From Peltaster fructicola (taxonomy: Eukaryota > Ascomycota > Dothideomycetes), in the NCBI GenBank assembly GCA_001592805.2, contig CP051142.1, positions 2,790,001 to 2,854,000 on the forward strand: a DNA stretch of 64,000 nt. The letters are read 5' to 3'. Of this stretch, positions 1 through 11,000 are shown piece after piece. The notes below the pieces were generated by a model. That model ran no database searches. It was not told where the DNA came from and saw only the letters and a list, made by a program, of their open reading frames with translations. The translations under genes were made by a program, and so were the position numbers. Every line of letters begins with the position of its first letter. The first letter of the stretch is position 1.

Positions 1-27
1 GGTGCACGACACTCCTCCAGCATGAGC

Positions 28-532
28 TCACCAATGCTCCTCGGAGATGGACACAGTGTTCACATCTACACCATCTTTGAACCACCGCCCAGCTTCATCG
101 ATCTCAACATCGTTGCCGCTCATCTGCCTCTTACGCATGCGGCCATCTGGTGCAAAGGTCCAGTCTTCAAGCCCATAGCAGCGCTTCCATTTCAGACCAT
201 CGCTCGAATCCTGATATTCGTACCAGAACTGGACTGCAATACGGTCCTCTCCGAAAGCAAACAGCTCCTTTCGCAGACGGTAGTTCTTCTCCTTCACCCA
301 TTTCTTCGTCAAGAATGCCTCGATCTCTGCATGACCACGAAGAAAAGAGCTACGATTCCGCCAGACGCTGTCTTCTGTGTAAGCCTTGGTCACACTGACT
401 GGATCTCTAACACATTGGTCAGACATATGGCTCGAACAGCGGCCGAAGTACATACCTGGTGTTCCACAGATCTTGGGCCTTCTTCACCTTCGCCCGAGCA
501 CTTTCTGCTGTGAATGGCGGAGCGAGAGACAT
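28..532 (-). CDS. NTF2-like DUF1348 (SnoaL-type) protein
   Basis: Two exons (532-456 and 406-28) joined across a 49-base GTATGT...TTAG intron give 151 residues, the usual length of the family. The protein starts MSLAPPFTAESARAKVKKA. It contains the family's WFRYE-like core (here AVQFWYEYQDSSDG) and CYGLEDWTFAPDG, followed by the conserved DVEI segment. DUF1348 proteins are small cone-shaped alpha+beta folds of the NTF2 superfamily; their reaction is unknown. Nothing in the sequence suggests a signal peptide, so it is probably cytosolic. It is divergent from the peroxiredoxin gene, with 364 bases between the two start codons. The start was chosen because it is the first ATG upstream that joins in frame through a good splice site. 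The family call is confident; no function is claimed. Confidence 0.85.
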
Positions 533-896
533 CTCATGAAGCTCTGCACCGACGTCCACCAATTTCGTGTTATAAACACTCACCACAAAGGTCACTAGCT
601 ATGCAGGTCCTGCACAATTTCGCTCTGCTTGCTGCTTATCGATCACGACAATCTTTGGATCCGAGACACCGACCATTGCGTCAGACATATGACAGTGGGG
701 CAAGCTTCAGACGTTTCCAAATAATTCTTCCAATCTGGAGGGGTAGACCATTCGTCGAACCCAATCATGCATCGCCTTCATCAAGGTGCGACGATTAAGA
801 GGATTCCAGACCCTGCAATGGCGTGCCGGCTATATAGCAGTGCTATCCCTGCTTCTGGACATTCTCTAAGATTCTCACCACCATAAAACAGACAAA
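533..896. promoter_or_regulatory. Divergent promoter region, DUF1348 gene / peroxiredoxin
   Basis: This gene-free stretch separates two divergent starts. A TATATA box lies at 831-836, about 60 bases before the peroxiredoxin ATG. That spacing fits a peroxiredoxin promoter. No other motif was recognised. Confidence 0.45.
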
Positions 897-1552
897 ATGG
901 CTCCTCTCAAGGTTGGCGACAAGTTCCCATCTGGTGTCAAGTTCGAGTATGTGCTCTGCAGGAATTTGATGTCGTGTGGACTGACGTATTCCTAAGATGG
1001 GCACCAATTACTGATTCAGACCCAACTGCTTGCGGTCTGCCACAAGAATACGATGCTTCCAAGGAGTTCGCTGGCAAGAAGACCGTCTTGGTCTCAGTTC
1101 CAGGTGAGTATTCACAGCCCGTCCTAGGCAAGTTCTGTCTGACAACGGCAAGGCGCCTTCACTCCAGGATGTTCTGCCTACCACGTCCCACCATACATCC
1201 AGCAGATCGAGAAGTTGAACTCGAAAGGTGTTGACCAGGTCGTTGTGATCGCCTTCAACGACGCATTCGTTATGAACGCATGGGGCAAGGTCAATGGCCT
1301 CAAGGGTGAAAGCAAGGTGCTCTTCATGGCCGACACAAAGTCGTTCTTCTCGAAGGATCTTGGTTGGTCGCTTGGTGACACTGGCCGAAACGACCGATGG
1401 GCAATGGTCATTGAGAAGGATGGCACAATCAGCTATGTTGAGAAAGAGAAGGACTTCAAGCAGGTCACGGTGAGTTCTGTGATACCGATCGTGTGCGATG
1501 AGACTGACGTCCGTAGGTTTCTGGCGCTGATGCCGTCCTTGGCAAGTTGTGA
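897..1552 (+). CDS. Peroxiredoxin, PMP20/Prx5 type
   Basis: Four exons (897-946, 997-1103, 1153-1469, 1517-1552) encode 169 residues. The protein is a thiol peroxidase of the AhpC/TSA-redoxin superfamily, Prx5 (PMP20, Asp f 3) subgroup, which reduces hydrogen peroxide and alkyl peroxides. The peroxidatic cysteine sits in GAFTPGCSAYHVPPY, created by the junction of exons 2 and 3. Further family blocks are VVVIAFNDAFVMNAWGK, FMADTKSFFSKDLGW and the C-terminal VSGADAVLGKL. The last three residues, GKL, resemble a weak form of the SKL/AKL peroxisomal signal seen on yeast PMP20, so peroxisomal location is possible but not shown. All splice junctions are canonical and keep frame. It is convergent with the GFA gene. 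Confidence 0.93.
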
Positions 1553-1894
1553 GCTGTTCAAATTCTTGACGTATAGCTTACTATAGACGATACAACCAAT
1601 GAAGACCATTTACTGTACAATTTGCAGTGCAGACGATTTGCCGAGCTCATAGCCTACTCAGCTTTCGAGCGACCATTCAACAACGCTTACTGCACCATGT
1701 GGTAACTACATAGGCAACAATTCCTAACGATTCGGCAGTCGAGGGGCGTATGATGGCCCTGACAATGACGTTGCGAGCAATCTCTCGAAGTTACCTGTAG
1801 AGTGGAGGCATGTCATTAAGGTGCAACTCGCAATTTACGATAAGTACCTCATCTAAACCTCATTCTTATTCTCCCGCGATCTGCGCACCAATCT
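1553..1894. other. Convergent intergenic, no gene seen
   Basis: This is the 3' flanking region shared by the peroxiredoxin and the GFA-domain gene. No ORF, repeat or RNA gene that I can support lies here. Confidence 0.5.
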
Positions 1895-2403
1895 CTAGGA
1901 TGGAGGAGCGCCGTCAATATGAGGGACACCCGGGACAGGCTCGAAGTGAGCTGGCCTGTTCCTGCAATAGATCTCGGCAGTCGGCTTCAATTTGTTTCGG
2001 ACCTCTGCATCATCGAGAGTACCAGCCTTGAGGATGACACTGGGCAGCATGGCTTCAGCCTCAGTCCATACAACAGCCAGGCACTTGCTGCAGCAATGGT
2101 TGATCACAGACTTGCCACTGTCACCAGAGCGAGTGGCAGTCGTCTCAGAACCAGACAACTTGTTGAACTGGTTGCGTGTCAGTCGAGTGTCAACTTGGCC
2201 TACGGTACGCACATTGCTCTTATCTGTGATCAGGTTTACAGATCGATCGTTGTAATACTTCCGGCAGGGATGGCAGTTACAGACAACCTGGCTGGTCAAT
2301 GATGGCTCAATCAACATGACTAACGACTTACAACATCATAACTCTCTCCGGTATACTCATACGTATAGTCTCCACAGACGCAGGATCCCTTGGCTGCAGG
2401 CAT
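1895..2403 (-). CDS. GFA/CENP-V domain protein (glutathione-dependent formaldehyde-activating type)
   Basis: Two exons (2403-2332, 2287-1895) give 154 residues. The zinc-ligand layout of the GFA fold is visible: GSCVCGDYTYEYTG near the N-terminus, VVCNCHPCRKYYND straight after the splice junction, and HCCSKCLAVVW around residue 90. These match the C-x-C, C-x-C-x2-C and C-x2-C clusters of the family. The bacterial namesake binds glutathione and helps formaldehyde react with it. Fungal paralogues are numerous and mostly uncharacterised, so substrate and role are unknown. The 44-base intron separates the first zinc cluster from the second, a common place for an intron in these genes. No targeting signal is evident. 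Confidence 0.85.
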
Positions 2404-2990
2404 GTTTGCAAGTTGTGCTTTGCAGATGCTCCTTCTGACGACGACAACACACGATGGATCTTCAATGGATATTTGATTCACCAGCAGTGGTGTCCAGAAT
2501 GCTCCATTGGTGACGGCATTGGTAGAGGGGCAACCCATCGAGCCGGCGTGGTAGGTTTCGCACTATTTCGTCATTCTGAAAGCGTGACATATTGACCCTG
2601 TGAAGTAATTGACGGACATATTCCTGAGCCTCAAGCTCGAACATCGAGCTATCGGGGCGATCTATCTAAGGGTGTAGTCGAATAGGGCCGGATAGCAGCC
2701 AAGTCTTGTGGGAGCTGCACCTCGCAAGCAGGTTATCATCAGCTTGCGTCGAGAGATGTGCGGGCTGCTTGTGATGGAGATATCCCAAGTCGTGGCAGTG
2801 TTGTAGCCTGTCTCTCATCTGGCAAGACCGATACCTCCCATCAACCTTCTCCAGTCCAGTCCGCGGACAAGATCGATCAGATTCTAGTGGCGGACCATTG
2901 CTAGACGAATGGCGCTTCATGTCGACATATACAAAGGTCACGAGCGCTTGAAGCCGTGTATTGTTGTCATGTATTCATTATACTCGTTCT
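2404..2990. other. Intergenic, no supported gene
   Basis: About 590 bases lie between the GFA-domain gene start and the YIF1 stop codon. Short open frames on the minus strand (around 2462-2644 and 2666-2941) have no recognisable domain, no good splice partners and an arbitrary composition. I see nothing else. Confidence 0.4.
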
Positions 2991-4100
2991 TCAGGCCTTC
3001 TTGGACGACTTGCCAGTGCCAGTGCCAAGGTCAAGTGAGCTAAGCCAGAACATGAAGACGAACTGGACCACATAGGTATAGACGAACAGGAACTGCATCC
3101 GTCGACTACGTTGGCCCCTGGCGATGACCTGGATCGCTGGATTGCCTGCTGGGTTGTCCGTCGGTAGGAGAACGTACTTCAATGATCGGAGCTAGTCATT
3201 TATCAGTCAAAGTCCTGAAGATGCCGCACAACATACCAGGAAGAAGGCATTTGCCATAAAGGTGTAAGCAAATGCGGCCCAGCCTGCCCAACCCCCAGTA
3301 CCTTTTCCACCATTGAAAATGGCTGCAACGACAATCGTGACGATGACTCCAACGAACTTGTAGCCCGAGTAGGCGACCAAATCATAGATCTGACTCTCGG
3401 AGTTGATACTGAGAAAGTATCGTCCAAGCCACAGAAGAAGTAGCTCCAGAATGATTATCACACTCGCATTGCTAAAGGTGACACCTAGCAGTTCCGGCTT
3501 AAATTTGCCATTGACTCCAGCTATCAGTGTGCTTAGCAGCACATACGTTGTGAAAGCCATGATTGGAATGTACATATCTGGGCTGTTGATGTCTTCTCTT
3601 GGCGGCAGGAATGACGCTGCGCTCGTGCCATTGCCATTACCAGCTTGAGCTCCGTGAGAGACTTGTCGTGACCATGGTCGATGCCGCCAAGGAACAGAAC
3701 CAAAGGAGCTTCTTCACAACGTATGCATTCGAGACGTTGAAATAGTGCTTCAGCGCAGATACATTGACGTACCGGTTGAACTGTCCGTGTCAGCATGAAC
3801 TCTTCTCGTCCCAAAAGCATCTTCCCATACGTTCTGATCGAGGTATTGCTGTCCCACGCCAAACGCCTGACTTCCCAATCCCATAGCCATCTTTGCGGTA
3901 GTATCATCGACGAATCCACCAAAGGCAGGATGTCCAAAGCTGGATTGCTGGCTGCCAGGCGGTGATTGTTGTCCGTAGCCATAGCTGTTTTGTGAGGGTG
4001 GAGGACTTCGAAGTTGTGGTACTGATGAGACATGTTGCGGTACAGGATGGTGAAGTGGAGGGCTTTGCGCCGGAGGCATGGAATACGTTGGCCGCTGCAT
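2991..4100 (-). CDS. YIF1: YIF1/HRF1 family ER-Golgi transport protein (frame interrupted)
   Basis: Three exons (4100-3831, 3780-3237, 3191-2991) encode a Yip1-interacting factor. This is a multi-pass membrane protein of COPII vesicles that acts with Yip1 and Ypt GTPases in ER-to-Golgi traffic. The first ~90 residues are Pro/Gln/Ser-rich and end YLDQN. They join RYVNVSALKHYFNVSN, the family signature, then PWRHRPWSRQ, LPPREDINSPDMYIPIM and several hydrophobic helices, then FNGGKGTGGW and the tail RRMQFLFVYTYVVQFVF. The exon lengths sum to 1,015 bases, two short of a multiple of three. The frame changes twice within 3691-3704: after KKLL it moves to a frame reading LVLF, then to one reading PWRHRPW. 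One A and one G appear to be missing on the plus strand. A sequencing error is more likely than a dead gene. Confidence 0.88.
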
Positions 4101-4276
4101 GTTGTCTCAAAGGATGTGGTCTCGGAGTGTGTGTGTTCTCAAGTAGTTGACAGCTGGGCATGTCACCGCCTTGAATGTCCATAGAAATTCTGCCCCCATG
4201 AAATCATGTCCCGCGAATACGTCGAACTACTCAGAATACACACCATGAATGCGCCTTGCAGTGTCATGCTCTCAAG
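4101..4276. promoter_or_regulatory. Shared divergent promoter, YIF1 / SRP receptor alpha
   Basis: Only 176 bases separate the start codons of two secretory-pathway genes transcribed away from each other. No TATA box is evident. Co-regulation is an inference from the geometry. Confidence 0.4.
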
Positions 4277-6317
4277 ATGCTGGACGACTTTTCAATAATA
4301 ACGACATCAGGAATAGTTCTTTGGCGGAAGACGTACGCACCTGTCCCACCAAACATCATCAACAGTCTCATCAACGATGTGTTCATCGAAGAACGACAGA
4401 AGCCTGGGAGCGAGAATACCACAAATGCACCATATCGAAAAGAGAAGTACACGCTGAGGTGGACAGCTGCAAAGGATGTCGGCCTGGTCTTTGTGGTATG
4501 ATCGTGGTCTAGACTGGTGGAAATGCTGACCTGACTGCAGGCAGTCTACCAGAGTCTGCTCAACCTCACGTGGGTCGACAACCTCTTGATCGCCGCCAAG
4601 GCACTGTTCGTCAAGCAATTTGGTCCAGATCTGAGCAACCCTCTTAGAGTAAAGAGCAGCAGTTTCGAACAGACGTTCGACGCGCTCGTGCGGAAACTCG
4701 ACACTGGCAGCACAAGACGATCGAGTGATCAGGACAGTGGCCCTGGAGAGTTCACACCACCATCGAGCACAGCATCAGCAGAAGATCAGGATGAGCCGCC
4801 TCCGATTCCTGGATTGAAGAAGACTTTACCCAAGTCTGAAGTATACGATACCACGAGCACCGAAGCTACACCGGTTCCAACACCCGAGACATCACGACCC
4901 TCTACACCAGGTCAGTCGCACCTTCTGACTGCAAAGCAAGGACCTGGCAAGTTGTCTAGGAAGGGTCGTAAGGCTGCAGCAGCATCAACATCGACCTCCT
5001 CAAATGAAGAAGCTGCAGGTAGGCGTACAAAGTCTGGCAAAAGTAGTGCCAAGGCAAAAAGACGTTGGGATGCGGATGGATTTGCTGTAGAGGGTGACGA
5101 TGATGCCGTATTAGACTACAGCGCAGCAGCAGAAGTGGGCGACACAGCTGTGGATGTTGAGGTCGATGCCTCGGAGATGGGTAGTCGCACCGGCAAAGGT
5201 CAATTTATACTCAAGGATCTGGATGATGAGGTCGATGCGATCCTTGCTGCGTCGAACAGGCAGGACACAGCTGCTGATGCCAGTGGACTGCTTGGTACAG
5301 CCAGTAACAAGCTTACTGGACTGTTCCGAAACGTTGTCGGCGGCAAGACCTTGTCGAAGGAAGACCTCAAGGCACCCCTGGTACAGATGGAAAACCATCT
5401 CGTTGAGAAGAACGTCGCTCGAGAAGCTGCCGTACGTCTCTGCCAGAGCGTGGAAACGGACTTACTCAATCAAAAGACCGCATCATTCACATCCATCGAC
5501 AAGACGATACGAGAGAGCATGGCGAAAGCACTCACAAGAATGCTGACTCCAACCAGCTCTCTCGATCTTCTACGTAACATTACTTCCACGATCGAGCCAC
5601 CTAATGCTCGGCCCTATGTCATATCCATTGTCGGCGTCAACGGCGTTGGCAAATCGACATCCCTTAGCAAGATTGCCTATTTCCTTCTACAGAACAAATT
5701 CAGAGTCCTCATTGTCGCTGGCGACACTTTCAGATCCGGAGCTGTTGAGCAGCTCCGCGTACACGTCCGCAACCTCTCCGAGCTCAGTCGACGCGAGAAT
5801 GTCGGCAAGGTCGAACTCTTCGAGAAGGGTTACGGTAAAGATGCAGCTCAGGTCGCTCGAGACGCTGTCGCATTCGCGAGCAGCGAGATGCTCTTCGATG
5901 TCGTGCTGATCGATACGGCAGGCCGAAGACACAACGATGCTCGGCTAATGAGCAGTCTAACAAAGTTTGGCCAGCTGGCGAATCCTGATAAGATCTTCAT
6001 GGTTGGTGAGGCATTGGTTGGCACAGACAGTGTGGCTCAAGCCAAACACTTTGCGCAGGAGTTTGTTGATACGAAGGTATGTAATGTGAAGGCGAGAAAA
6101 GCTTTACTAACGAGTGTAGGGACAACTGCGCAACAATGGCGTAGGTCTTGATGGCTTCATAATATCAAAGTGCGACACTGTAGGAGATATGGTCGGCACG
6201 ATGGTTAGCATGGTGCACGCTACAGGTATACCCGTGGTGTTCCTAGGCGTAGGACAGCACTACGGTGACCTGAGAGGTCTGAACGTTGGTTGGGCAGTAG
6301 ACAAGCTCATGAGGTGA
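4277..6317 (+). CDS. SRP101: Signal recognition particle receptor subunit alpha (docking protein)
   Basis: Three exons (4277-4495, 4541-6076, 6120-6317) encode 650 residues. The protein is the GTPase of the ER-membrane SRP receptor. It docks ribosome-nascent chain-SRP complexes and releases signal peptides to the translocon. The N-terminal SRX domain starts MLDDFSIITTSGIVLW and binds the beta subunit. A Ser/Thr/Lys-rich linker follows (about residues 100-270), then the NG domain. Motifs seen are GVNGVGKSTSLSKIAYFL (P-loop, near residue 440), AGDTFRSGAVEQLR, LIDTAGRRHND (near 530), ISKCDTVGD in the place of the TKxD base-recognition motif, and a final GQHYGDLRGLNVGWAVDKL. The start was set at 4277 by homology of MLDxF; an in-frame ATG at 4256 would add seven residues. 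All junctions are in frame. Confidence 0.95.
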
Positions 6318-6456
6318 ATGAATTGGCTATCATGCTACGACATTAGTATCGTTGTAATCCTAATGATCAAGTCTCCCAGTGCTCATGTTCCAGACTGAGC
6401 CAGATCTTGCCTCCTGCTTTCAAACCCTGTACCTCCTGCGGCTCTCGGCTGACATC

Positions 6457-7782
6457 TCATCGATGCTCTCGTTTAGTCAAACGGTCCTGACGTCTCTGGT
6501 GTCTTTTGTGCAGTCGAGCTCTGCGCTGTTTATACTCTGCACGCTGCTCAGCTTCTGTGTTCTGTCCTTCTAGCCAATCCCATATACCTCCAGGACCGTG
6601 TCCTGATGCCCTTCGTCCCTGTTGTCGAGATTTATCGTTGTCCATGGCCTGGAGGTCTTGTCGTCTCTTCACTTTGCGGGCATGTTGGAAGGCTAGCCAC
6701 TCTGCAGCCTCCTCGCTCGTGCCCAGCAATGTGGCATCTGGACTTGGTACATAGACTGTCTCAATGATATTCTTATTGACGAGGATGTCCAACAGAACGT
6801 AGAACTGATTCATATCGACGTTGGTGATCTGTTGTGGACCTCTATAACGTCCATCGCTAACACAAACAAGGTCTGCAGCCTCAAATTGAGCCATCCAGCT
6901 TTCAAGGCAGCCATCAGCCCTAGGTCGCTTTTGCATGGCCAAAAATGCTGCTAGGAAAGGCAGAGGATATGCTTTGTTCCTACCCACAGGCACTGCCAAC
7001 GACGTGAGATGTGCCGCAAGATGGATGTGTTCGATGGTGAGGCACGCCTGGGTGGCGTGCCAAAAGTTGCGGAAATCGATGGTGGTCAACCTCCAACGAG
7101 GACTTGATCGATGGAAAGCTGCGCGAAGAGCTGGATGTAGCTGATATAACCCGGCTTTGAGAATCTTGTCAAGCGAGAGCACGAATGAGCCTTTTCGTGG
7201 CCAAACAGAGCCAATGGTTGCATATTCGTTGTCATATGGTTGCTTGAGATGGACTTCGTACCGTCGCATCAGCTCGCTCGACTTCGTGAAGACTGTAGGC
7301 TGTCCAGCATCATCTACCGCCGTGGCAGTCTTGATGCATATGATGTGAATATTGTGCTCGGCCGACCTCTTCCCATCATCGGGTTTGGGGTGTAGCTTGT
7401 AGAGTGCGTAGACGATGGCTAGGAGAAAGGAGTCGGTCCAATTGATGAAGGGAGTATCGTCATTCTCGTCCTTCCATTGAAGTGTCTTCGCCAAGCACTC
7501 AGCGAGCTTGGAGGTATCATTGATCACATCTTTGATGTCTATTGTGCTCCCGCTTGTGTAGATATGTGGCTTGAAGACTGTAGGGTTGTTCACACCGGTA
7601 GACTCATCGCTGTAGACTCGAAAGAGGAATGAAAGAGGAATGGAGGAGTGGCCATGTCGTGAAGTGTGGAAGGAGTATGGGCGGAAGGTGGATGTGGAAG
7701 AGAACAAGGGCAAGTGGCATTGTATAGATTGCCGCAGATGAAACGACATGTGAAGAGGATGGACTTGACTGATGTCTCTCAT
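6457..7782 (-). CDS. Fungal DUF7587-like protein
   Basis: This is a single uninterrupted frame of 441 codons. After a basic, Ser-rich leader the protein reads PLSFLFRVYSDESTGVNN, then TPFINWTDSFLLAIVYALY, IHIICIKTATAVD, SFVLSLDKILKAGLYQLHP and so on. This pattern resembles the fungal-specific DUF7587 family, in which a FRV..D.S start, a P-F-I-S/N-W-T block and a late S-L-D-x-I block recur. That assignment comes from memory of the family and is moderate at best; function is unknown. The C-terminal ~90 residues are highly charged (RKVKRRQDLQ, QRAEYKQRRARLHKRHQRRQ) and may be a nucleic-acid-binding or coiled tail. The start is uncertain: Met at 7782 lies inside decayed tandem-repeat DNA, and Met at 7749 is an alternative. 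Confidence 0.6.
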   Translation of the reverse strand: MRDISQVHPLHMSFHLRQSIQCHLPLFSSTSTFRPYSFHTSRHGHSSIPLSFLFRVYSDESTGVNNPTVFKPHIYTSGSTIDIKDVINDTSKLAECLAKTLQWKDENDDTPFINWTDSFLLAIVYALYKLHPKPDDGKRSAEHNIHIICIKTATAVDDAGQPTVFTKSSELMRRYEVHLKQPYDNEYATIGSVWPRKGSFVLSLDKILKAGLYQLHPALRAAFHRSSPRWRLTTIDFRNFWHATQACLTIEHIHLAAHLTSLAVPVGRNKAYPLPFLAAFLAMQKRPRADGCLESWMAQFEAADLVCVSDGRYRGPQQITNVDMNQFYVLLDILVNKNIIETVYVPSPDATLLGTSEEAAEWLAFQHARKVKRRQDLQAMDNDKSRQQGRRASGHGPGGIWDWLEGQNTEAEQRAEYKQRRARLHKRHQRRQDRLTKREHR

Positions 7783-8090
7783 TGTGAGGTGTGAAGTGAG
7801 TTACGGCCATCGTATGGTGAGGATAACATGTGCAAGACTCTCACAGCCATCGAAGCAATGAGAGTGCAGGGAAAGGTTAACTTGTGTCATCTTGTCCCAG
7901 CCATTGTGGGGTTGAAATGAACAGAAGATGGTGATGAAGTATGCGACGCTGTTATGTCCATCAGCAGAGTGAGTTGGACGGAAGTGAAGACGACATGTGC
8001 TATGATGTCTCAGCCATCGACGAAGTAAGGTGCATGAGTGATGAAGACTTGTGCAAGGCTGTCACAGCAATTGACATCTGAAGGTGGACT
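7760..8090. repeat. Degenerate ~55-bp tandem repeat (minisatellite)
   Basis: About five or six diverged units can be aligned, with cores starting near 7764, 7826, 7880, 7938, 7993 and 8047, so the period is about 54-60 bases. The shared core is ACWTGTGC, then TGTCnCAGCCATCGA, usually preceded by GTGATGAAG or GTGAAG. The unit at 7938 is the most decayed. The array abuts and slightly enters the start of the DUF7587-like gene. The units do not share an open frame. Confidence 0.55.
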
Positions 8091-11000
8091 GTGGGAAGTG
8101 AAGTGTAGGGAAGAAGAATCTGATAAGACGAATGAAGTGGGAAGACTGCTGGGATGTGTGGTGGGCGATCGTCTCGATAAGAGGGCCTAATGAGGTAGGT
8201 AGTGATACAAGCTGTTGAGCCTCGACGACAAGCAGCTGGCTGCACATCCTGTTGCCATTGCGGCGGACGGTCGTAGTTGGGGTTTCGAGTGTGGCTCAAG
8301 CACATGGTCCTGAAAGGGTGAGTCGAAGCTATAAGTCGATCGGAGCATGGCAGCATCACTCCTGGTCGGTTCAAGTGTAGTGAATCGTCAGTAGATGAGT
8401 GATGTTGGTCCAGTGGAGACAACCGCAGGATCCCTCGTGCAATCAGCTGCTGCCATTCGCGCATCGTTGTTCAGCACTGTTGACGTGTCGACAATCTGCC
8501 CAAAACTTCGACGCATGTTTACCACATTGTTTCCACATACCGATAGCGATGAAGCAGAAGAGAGGAAGCGTGATAAGGACATGAAGAAGCACCATCTGCG
8601 CTCAATCGCTCGCCATTGTCGACAGGAGCCAATAGCGAGTGGCTGCAGACATCTCGTCCCTTGCAATGACTTGCGAACGCCGCGGACATGTTCAAGAACA
8701 CTGATAAAGCACAGCACGTGTCCATGCTCCTGCCATGTGCGATCGCTGCAGGGAAGCACGAAATCCGCTCAGAGATATGTCGCGTGCTGTGTAACTTTAT
8801 CATTGATTCGTCGGAGTCTGCCTTCCTGGCTTATCTGACGCGATCAGTATCAAACGATATCAAGATAGCGGTGTCTGCAACCGCAGCAAGTATAAGATGT
8901 GATTTCTTCGCAGTCGTCTCTTCTGCCATACCCAGTTCTTTTGCACGATGCAGCGAACCAGTACTTCCGTGGAATTGTCGACTCTCTTTGTGGAGCACCA
9001 TTGCGGTGGCTTGACCTACTGAAGGGTTTTCGACCTGCCCAGCAAATCGAAGCTGTGGTAGTACGTGGAGGGAGGCCATCGACCGCTATAATGCTCAAGG
9101 GCACCGCAATGTCCTCGTCAGATCTTCGGCTGATTCCTCCACCATACGATCCACTGCGCAACAGCGTCGAAACGTTCACAAGGCTATTTGTGCTCGGGTG
9201 CCCATCAAGGACGAGACAATCAAACCAAGGAGTGGACGGACGGCGGCACCATGCCAAGCTTCTCATCGTCTGGCGACCCCCACTTGGATGCCGTTGTGGT
9301 TGCGTCGACAACCATATTTCGATCGCGAGAAACGACTATTATTGCTATCCTTGTAGCACGGCGCATCGTTACCAACGGATAGCTCTCATCGTTCGGTGCT
9401 GCCGCCGAGTTGCGTCCCGATAACGTCCGCAAGGTCTGAGAAGGTGATGTCTCTCACAGCAAGGGACAGCTGCAAACTGCGGCTATGGCGTCGTCTTGGT
9501 AGGTATCCGTCGTCGCAGACGCATCGGTCGCATCAGCAAGGTAAGCAGATCTCACAAGATGCCTCTGTGCTGGCCTTACGAGTTTGTCGTTTGCGTTGCG
9601 TCGTTCTAAAAAGATGAGCCGGCTCAACCAGCACGAAATAAGGCCGAGCACACAAAGCACGGGCCGGGCGTGGCTACCCTGAACTCTAAACCGTCTATAT
9701 TGCGTTTGCACCATCGAAATCTTGCTGAGCTCTGGCACCGAGCACATGCATGACACAGAGCTGATGTGGGTAAGACCCTGTAGGGCGCACAGATCGACAC
9801 GAGTCCATCATCCTCTTTGAAACAACCAAGGCACGCGACGACAAGGTGAACGGTCGTCGCACGACAGCAATTGAAGGCAGCAGACGAATGACTTCACACC
9901 GACATCAAGAGTCCACAGAAAAGAAAATCTAGAGCGTGAGCCCTCTACCGTCCACCTTCCCGCACTTCCCTCGCTCATATGCAGCTCTGCTCGCAAGCTT
10001 TCGAACGGGTCCACTGTCAGGTCGACGTCTATCGACTGGAAGTGTTGTCTCGACTCTCGAATATGCTTTCCGTTGGAAAAGAAAAAGAGACCGCTTGCGC
10101 CTCTACGCTCCGCGACACTGTAGAGACGTACGCACATGACGTCTGCCTGCACCGCCGAGACACAGCACTACAGCCCTCGCTGGATACGCTATTCTCGAGG
10201 TTCAGATGAGCTTCAGCAGGTTTGAAGATCGATGCAGCGTGGTGGCCCAGCAATCAGAAGAACGCTGTTGTCATAATGGTAGGTCAGACTATTGGATCTC
10301 TGAGTGGACGTGACAATCACATGCCAACGGTAAGCCTGTTGATGTACACACACGGTGAACGGCTTGTACGCATTTCAAAGCCGATGTCAGACACTCTGAG
10401 CAATGCGGTCTCCATATATGTGTGCATGGGAGACCTGGACTGGTCACAAAATATGCGCCCATGGCGTGGTCCTTTAGGTTTGGTTGAAGGACGACCGGCT
10501 TTAGTACTGCAGATCGAATGCAAACAACCGACCATCAAGCGAATGCATAACACTAGCATAAGTTGGCTCACGAGACAAAGTACACTGCAAGACACTACAC
10601 CATCTCGTTGGCAACGGGCGGCTGTCATAGACGCCAACGACAAGCTCAGTCCGTCCGGATGGATCTGGATCTCGTCTCCTGCTTGGAGATTGGTAAATCC
10701 TCAACAAGGGAACAGAGGCACGCGAACAGCATGTGATTCGGTCGAGTCTACTCATTGCAGGCCCCACCAACTTTTCCCTCCCACCCCACGCTGGTGCCGT
10801 CAGACAGTGAATCCTTGCAGAAGTCTTGCTGCAGAAGCTTCAATTAGCCTTGACAAGAACGAGTGGCAGGAACGCCACCACGAGACCTTTGTGTAGGGGA
10901 TCGAGATGTCATCGGCCTGGACACCCTCGAGAACTTGTGTAAAGGTGTGCGGTACAGTGAGCGCCATAGCGGATCTACAAATCTTACGAAGCTGTCGAAC

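Noticed and set aside
10222-10896. 224-codon plus-strand frame upstream of areA
   Set aside because: No ATG at its start, arbitrary composition, no recognisable motif.
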